From [Flexibacter] sp. ATCC 35208 (lineage in GTDB: Bacteria; Bacteroidota; Bacteroidia; Chitinophagales; Chitinophagaceae): a DNA stretch of 64,000 nucleotides. A model generated the notes under the pieces. The model had not been told where the DNA came from. It searched no databases and saw only the letters and a program-made list of their open reading frames with translations. The stretch is taken from the NCBI RefSeq assembly GCF_001975825.1, contig NZ_MTKN01000004.1, positions 62,001-126,000 on the forward strand, given 5' to 3'. Shown one piece after another: positions 60,122 to 64,000 of the stretch. The position numbers and the translations under genes are program-made. Every line of letters begins with the position of its first letter. The first letter of the stretch is position 1.

Positions 60122-61660
60122 ATGGTCGTATTAGGAAGTAAAGAGCTTTCTTTGGAAGAAGTGCACCGGATCTTGTTCAATGGGGAGGAGTTATCCCTTG
60201 ATACAGCGGCTTTACAACAGGTAGAGGAGAATTTTACATTCTTAAAACAGTTTTCCGCCAAAAAACTGATCTATGGTATCAATACCGGTTTTGGCCCTAT
60301 GGCACAATACCGCATCAGCGAAAGCGATACAACTCAATTGCAGTACAATCTAATTCGCAGCCATAGTTCAGGAGCTGGTAACTATCTGAATCCTGTACTG
60401 ACCAAAAGTTTGATGATAGCACGTCTCAGCAGTTTTATGCAGGCACATTCAGGCGTACATCCTGAGTTAGTGATATTACTGAGAGACCTGATCAATAAAA
60501 ACGTTTCCCCTTGTGTATATGAGCATGGTGGAGTAGGTGCCAGCGGCGACCTGGTTCAGTTGGCTCACCTGGGCCTGGTACTGATCGGTGAAGGAGAAGT
60601 AGTATATGAAGGCCAGCTGCGCCCTACAGCTGAAGTATTTGCGCAACTTGGCATCAAGCCAATGGGTGTGCATGTACGTGAAGGGTTGGCAGTGATTAAC
60701 GGTACTTCTACCATGACTGGTATTGGTCTGGTGAACATCATCCAGGCAAAGAAACTGCTGGGATGGAGTTTGATCCTGTCTGCTATGATCAATGAAGTGG
60801 TGGAAGCATTTGACGACCACCTTTCTGCCGAACTGAATGCCGTAAAGAAACATGCCGGCCAGAACAAAGTGGCGGCCGCTATGCGCGATATTCTGAAAGA
60901 TAGTAAGATGGTAAGGCACCGTCCAGACCACTTCTACAAAGAACTGGAAGAAGAGATCTTTAAAGATAAAGTACAGGAGTACTACTCCCTGCGTTGTGTA
61001 CCACAGGTGCTGGGTCCGGTTTACGATACGCTGGCACATGCTGAGCAGATCGTGGTACAGGAACTGAACTCCGTGAGCGACAACCCGGTAGTGGATCATC
61101 ATCAGCAGAACGTATTTCATGGTGGTAACTTCCACGGTGATTATATATCCCTGGAAATGGATAAGGTGAAGATTGCGATCACCAAACTGTCCATGCTCTC
61201 TGAAAGGCAGCTGAACTACCTGATGAACGACAAGCTGAATCACAAGTTCCCGCCATTCATGAACCTGGGTAAACTGGGTCTCAACTTCGGTATGCAGGGT
61301 ATTCAGTTCACTGCTACCTCTACTGTAGCGGAGAACCAGACGCTGTCATTCCCGATGTATGTGCATAGTATTCCTAACAATAATGATAACCAGGATATTG
61401 TGAGCATGGGTACGAACTCAGCGCTCCTGACGCAGAAGATAATAGACAACACCTTCGAGGTATTGGCTATCCAGGTGATGACGATGCTCCAGGCAGTGGA
61501 TTACCTGAATTGTCAGGATAAACTGTCATCCTTCTCACACCTGATCTACCAGGAAGTAAGGGCAATTTTCCCTAAATTTATCCAGGACAGCCCTAAATAC
61601 AAGGATGCTAAAAGGATTAAGGAATACCTGCAGCAGCACGAACCAAAAGTGAATATCTAA
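60122..61660 (+). CDS. Aromatic amino acid ammonia-lyase, probably tyrosine ammonia-lyase of a flexirubin-type cluster
   Basis: 512 residues. The MIO cofactor triad Ala140-Ser-Gly142 is in GGVGASGDLVQLAH; further family motifs are YGINTGFGPMAQYRI, LAVINGTSTMTGIG and SVSDNPVVDHHQQNVFHGGNFHGDYISLEMDK (in pieces). The selectivity region reads NLIRSHSSGAG. From memory this and the N-terminal segment are nearly the same as in the Flavobacterium johnsoniae enzyme characterised as a tyrosine ammonia-lyase; its SH pair is otherwise typical of histidine lyases. No hutU, hutI or hutG is near, and fabG-like, ketosynthase and ACP genes follow, which points to 4-coumarate as starter for a flexirubin aryl polyene. 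Confidence 0.85.
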   Translation: MVVLGSKELSLEEVHRILFNGEELSLDTAALQQVEENFTFLKQFSAKKLIYGINTGFGPMAQYRISESDTTQLQYNLIRSHSSGAGNYLNPVLTKSLMIARLSSFMQAHSGVHPELVILLRDLINKNVSPCVYEHGGVGASGDLVQLAHLGLVLIGEGEVVYEGQLRPTAEVFAQLGIKPMGVHVREGLAVINGTSTMTGIGLVNIIQAKKLLGWSLILSAMINEVVEAFDDHLSAELNAVKKHAGQNKVAAAMRDILKDSKMVRHRPDHFYKELEEEIFKDKVQEYYSLRCVPQVLGPVYDTLAHAEQIVVQELNSVSDNPVVDHHQQNVFHGGNFHGDYISLEMDKVKIAITKLSMLSERQLNYLMNDKLNHKFPPFMNLGKLGLNFGMQGIQFTATSTVAENQTLSFPMYVHSIPNNNDNQDIVSMGTNSALLTQKIIDNTFEVLAIQVMTMLQAVDYLNCQDKLSSFSHLIYQEVRAIFPKFIQDSPKYKDAKRIKEYLQQHEPKVNI

Positions 61661-61680
61661 AAGGATTAAAATACTAAAGG

Positions 61681-62409
61681 ATGAAATGTGCTTTAATAAC
61701 AGGTGGCTCCAGGGGTATAGGCAGAGCGATATGTGTGAAGATGGCCGAAATGGGTTACTATGTGATTGTTAACTATAAAGGAAACGAGGCTGCTGCCAAT
61801 GAAACGCTGGAAGCAGTACGTGCGAAAGGAAGTAACGGAGAAGTTTTACAGTTTGACGTAGCCAACGAGCAGGAAGTACAGGCAGTACTGGGAGGATGGG
61901 TAGAAGCCAATAAAGAAAAACAAATCGAAATACTGGTAAACAATGCCGGTATCCGTGAAGATAACCTGATGTTCTGGATGAATTCCACCCAATGGCGCAA
62001 TGTGGTAAACACAAGCCTGGATGGATTTTTCTATGTAACCAAGCAGGTATTGAACAACATGTTGATGAAACGTTACGGACGTATCATTAATATTGTATCC
62101 TTATCAGGAATCAAAGGATTGCCTGGTCAGACCAATTATTCTGCAGCAAAAGCAGGGGTAATTGGTGCTACCAAGGCTTTGGCGCAGGAAGTGGCCAAAC
62201 GTGGTGTGACTGTGAATGCAGTTGCGCCCGGTTTTATCAAAACAGATATGACAGCTGAACTGAATGAAAAGGAACTGGCCGCCCAGGTACCTATGAACAG
62301 GTTCGGAACCCCCGAGGAAGTAGCAGAAGCAGTGGCATTTTTTGCTGGCAAAGCATCTGCTTATATCACAGGTGAAGTACTGTCCATCAATGGTGGCCTG
62401 TACACCTGA
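61681..62409 (+). CDS. 3-oxoacyl-ACP reductase-like SDR enzyme (FabG family)
   Basis: 242 residues. SDR fold: NADPH loop TGGSRGIGRAI (Gly8-Gly9 and Gly12), LVNNAGI, catalytic Ser140 or Ser142, Tyr153 and Lys157 in NYSAAKAGV, ending SAYITGEVLSINGGLYT. It reduces 3-ketoacyl thioesters. It sits between the ammonia-lyase and a ketosynthase, a place typical of aryl-polyene clusters rather than the housekeeping fab operon. 20 bp separate it from the lyase gene. Confidence 0.9.
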   Translation: MKCALITGGSRGIGRAICVKMAEMGYYVIVNYKGNEAAANETLEAVRAKGSNGEVLQFDVANEQEVQAVLGGWVEANKEKQIEILVNNAGIREDNLMFWMNSTQWRNVVNTSLDGFFYVTKQVLNNMLMKRYGRIINIVSLSGIKGLPGQTNYSAAKAGVIGATKALAQEVAKRGVTVNAVAPGFIKTDMTAELNEKELAAQVPMNRFGTPEEVAEAVAFFAGKASAYITGEVLSINGGLYT

Positions 62410-62544
62410 TAAAAGTATAATTCATTGTAGATCAATGTACCTTACTGTCACACACCCACTCATAATCAACCTGCCTGCTAAACGGGTAGAAAACCCGTAT
62501 ACTTTTATATTTTCGCATATAGGCTGCTCTAAAAATTTGCTATC

Positions 62545-63771
62545 ATGAACAGAGTTGTGATCACCGGATTGGGTATTTATTCGTGTATTGGAAAAAACCT
62601 GGAAGCTGTAAGAGACTCATTATATAAAGGTAAGTCCGGTATTATCCTGGATCCTGCCAGGAAAGCGTTTGGGTATCGCTCAGGGCTGACGGGTTATGTA
62701 GACCGTCCGGACCTGAAAGGTATGCTGGATCGCCGTTCCCGTCTCATGATGCCGGAGCAGGCGGAGTTTGCCTACATGAGTACCCGCGAAGCCCTGGCTA
62801 TGGCGGGACTGGATCAGGATTATCTGGAAAAGAAGGAAGTGGGCCTGTTGTTTGGTAATGACAGTTCTTCCAAGCCAGTGATAGAGGCGACAGACATTAT
62901 GCGCGAAAAGAAAGATACCATGCTGGTTGGTTCGGGTTCTGTGTTCCAGACCATGAATTCTACCATCAATATGAACCTGGCCACCATTTTCAAACTGAAA
63001 GGCATCAACTTCAGTGTGAGTGCGGCTTGTGCCAGTGGTTCCCATGCTATTGGACTGGGGTACATGTTCATCCGCAACGGTATGCAGGACTGTGTGATCT
63101 GTGGGGGAGCACAGGAAATCAATATTTATTCCATGGGCAACTTTGACGGTATTGCCGCCTTTTCAGTAAGGGAAAATGATCCTGCAAAGGCCAGCCGTCC
63201 GTTCGATAAAGACAGAGATGGCCTGGTACCAAGTGGTGGTGGGGCAACTGTGATACTGGAAAGTATGGAATCGGCACAGCGCCGTGGGGCAACGATCCTG
63301 GGGGAGGTGATTGGTTACGGGTTTTCATCAAATGGTGCGCACATTTCTAACCCGACTATCGAAGGGCCGGTGCGTTCTTTGGAAATCGCTTTGAAAGATG
63401 CTGGTTTAAAACCGTCAGATGTGGAATACATCAATGCACATGCTACCAGTACCATTGCCGGTGATGCCAGCGAAGCGGCCGCCATCGATCAGGTATTTGG
63501 CGAGAGCAGACCGCATGTGAGCTCCACCAAATCAATGACGGGGCATGAGTGCTGGATGGCGGGGGCCAGTGAGATTGTATACTCCATGCTGATGATGCAA
63601 AATGGCTTTATAGCGCCGAATATTAACCTGGAAAACCCTGATGGGGCGGCAGCCAGATTAAATATAGCTGATACTACCATTAATAAAGATTTTAATATAT
63701 TTTTGTCTAATTCTTTTGGATTTGGGGGAACCAACAGTTCTTTGATAGTCCGCAAGTGGAATAATGAATAG
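62545..63771 (+). CDS. Beta-ketoacyl-ACP synthase (KS, FabF-like)
   Basis: 408 residues. Thiolase fold with the Cys-His-His triad: Cys162 in SVSAACASGSHAIG, His299 in INAHATST, His334 in SMTGHECWMAGASE. Other motifs: RSRLMMPEQ, FDKDRDGLVPSGGGATVILE and SNSFGFGGTNSSL. It extends acyl chains by decarboxylative condensation. Single KS, so it would work with ACP and a partner KS chain-length factor encoded further right. A 135-base gap before it, with no clear gene, may carry its promoter. Confidence 0.92.
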   Translation: MNRVVITGLGIYSCIGKNLEAVRDSLYKGKSGIILDPARKAFGYRSGLTGYVDRPDLKGMLDRRSRLMMPEQAEFAYMSTREALAMAGLDQDYLEKKEVGLLFGNDSSSKPVIEATDIMREKKDTMLVGSGSVFQTMNSTINMNLATIFKLKGINFSVSAACASGSHAIGLGYMFIRNGMQDCVICGGAQEINIYSMGNFDGIAAFSVRENDPAKASRPFDKDRDGLVPSGGGATVILESMESAQRRGATILGEVIGYGFSSNGAHISNPTIEGPVRSLEIALKDAGLKPSDVEYINAHATSTIAGDASEAAAIDQVFGESRPHVSSTKSMTGHECWMAGASEIVYSMLMMQNGFIAPNINLENPDGAAARLNIADTTINKDFNIFLSNSFGFGGTNSSLIVRKWNNE

Positions 63772-63808
63772 CTTGTTGTTAACTGTCAGCACTTTAGAGT
63801 ATTTATTA

Positions 63809-63816
63809 TAACTTTG
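63809..63816 (+). promoter_or_regulatory. -7 element before the ACP-like gene
   Basis: TAACTTTG fits TAnnTTTG and lies 134 bp before the ATG at 63951. The region between has no other gene seen and would be an unusually long leader. Confidence 0.45.
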
Positions 63817-63950
63817 AGGCAAAGATCAACGCACAACATTAAGAAGGGTACAGACAGATAAAGGAATACTAAAGACGATTAGGTGACGCGAACTATTTCA
63901 AACCAATTTTTAAACACACAACCTATATCTGAGTTAGTTTACACTTGATT

Positions 63951-64000
63951 ATGGATAAGAAAGAGATTATACAAACGACGAATGCATTCCTTGTAGAGGA
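63951..64000 (+). CDS. Probable acyl carrier protein, cut by the window end
   Basis: Only 16 codons are visible from the ATG at 63951: MDKKEIIQTTNAFLVE, then GA. The amphipathic Lys/Glu/Ile start and the position right after a ketosynthase fit a small acyl carrier protein of a polyene cluster; the Ser that carries phosphopantetheine would be beyond the window. The call rests mostly on context. Confidence 0.5.
   Translation, partial: MDKKEIIQTTNAFLVE

Noticed and set aside
60122..61660. Annotation as histidine ammonia-lyase HutH
   Set aside because: The SH pair in the selectivity region suggests it, but no urocanate pathway genes are near, polyene genes follow, and remembered sequence of a characterised tyrosine lyase agrees better.

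Overview
The window looks like a chromosome segment of a Bacteroidota bacterium close to Chitinophaga (order Chitinophagales). The evidence is SusC/SusD pairs, an ECF sigma/FecR system with DUF4974-type ends, lipoproteins with a Cys lipobox, DUF4270 and DUF4907 proteins, LytS/LytTR and BlaI/M56 regulators, -7 boxes of the form TAnnTTTG, and the start of a flexirubin/aryl-polyene-type pigment cluster. Family names rest on motif reading and memory; no database search was run.

Region 1 (1-23.0 kb) is for polysaccharide and surface nutrition. A protein cut by the left edge fuses the end of a GH2 beta-galactosidase to a GH78 alpha-L-rhamnosidase, and a SusC/SusD pair follows. Facing it is a five-gene operon on the minus strand: ECF sigma, FecR anti-sigma, STN-containing SusC, SusD and a secreted met-zincin metalloprotease. 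Next, on the plus strand, come a pectinesterase, an overlapping MGH1-like glycosidase and a GH3 beta-glucosidase. The glycosidases and the esterase fit pectin or rhamnogalacturonan side-chain breakdown.

Region 2 (23.0-37.8 kb) is the most unusual part. It begins with a histidine leader peptide (five His codons in a row) and a terminator, then hisG-hisD-hisC-hisB. A block of 46-bp tandem repeats and hairpins follows. Then come a trp promoter, a trp leader peptide with an attenuator, and trpE-G-D-C-F-B-A. The remaining histidine genes, hisH, hisA, hisF and hisIE, follow trpA after a 5-bp gap. The his operon is therefore split by a complete trp operon, and its second half sits downstream of the trp attenuator. 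The trp leader peptide carries two Trp codons flanked by two His codons in a symmetric NHWRWHN core. HisA carries an extra N-terminal GNAT acetyltransferase domain.

Region 3 (37.8-52.7 kb) holds envelope and regulatory genes: two TlpA-like thioredoxin lipid-side proteins, a BlaI/M56 peptidase pair with two operator dyads, a formylglycine-generating-enzyme-like lipoprotein, a GH1 beta-glucosidase, an outer membrane protein with a DUF4270 lipoprotein diverging from a Kelch/DUF4907 lipoprotein pair, a 36-residue membrane protein, a LytS/LytTR two-component system and a cysteine desulfurase.

Region 4 (52.7-64 kb) holds a phosphoglucosamine mutase-type enzyme, an LTA-synthase-like membrane sulfatase-fold enzyme, a methyltransferase/PAP2/ZIP/CNNM run, and finally tyrosine ammonia-lyase, FabG-like reductase, ketosynthase and the first codons of a probable acyl carrier protein. 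This last set looks like the left end of a flexirubin-type cluster that continues past the window.

No rRNA, tRNA, CRISPR array, prophage or insertion sequence was seen.
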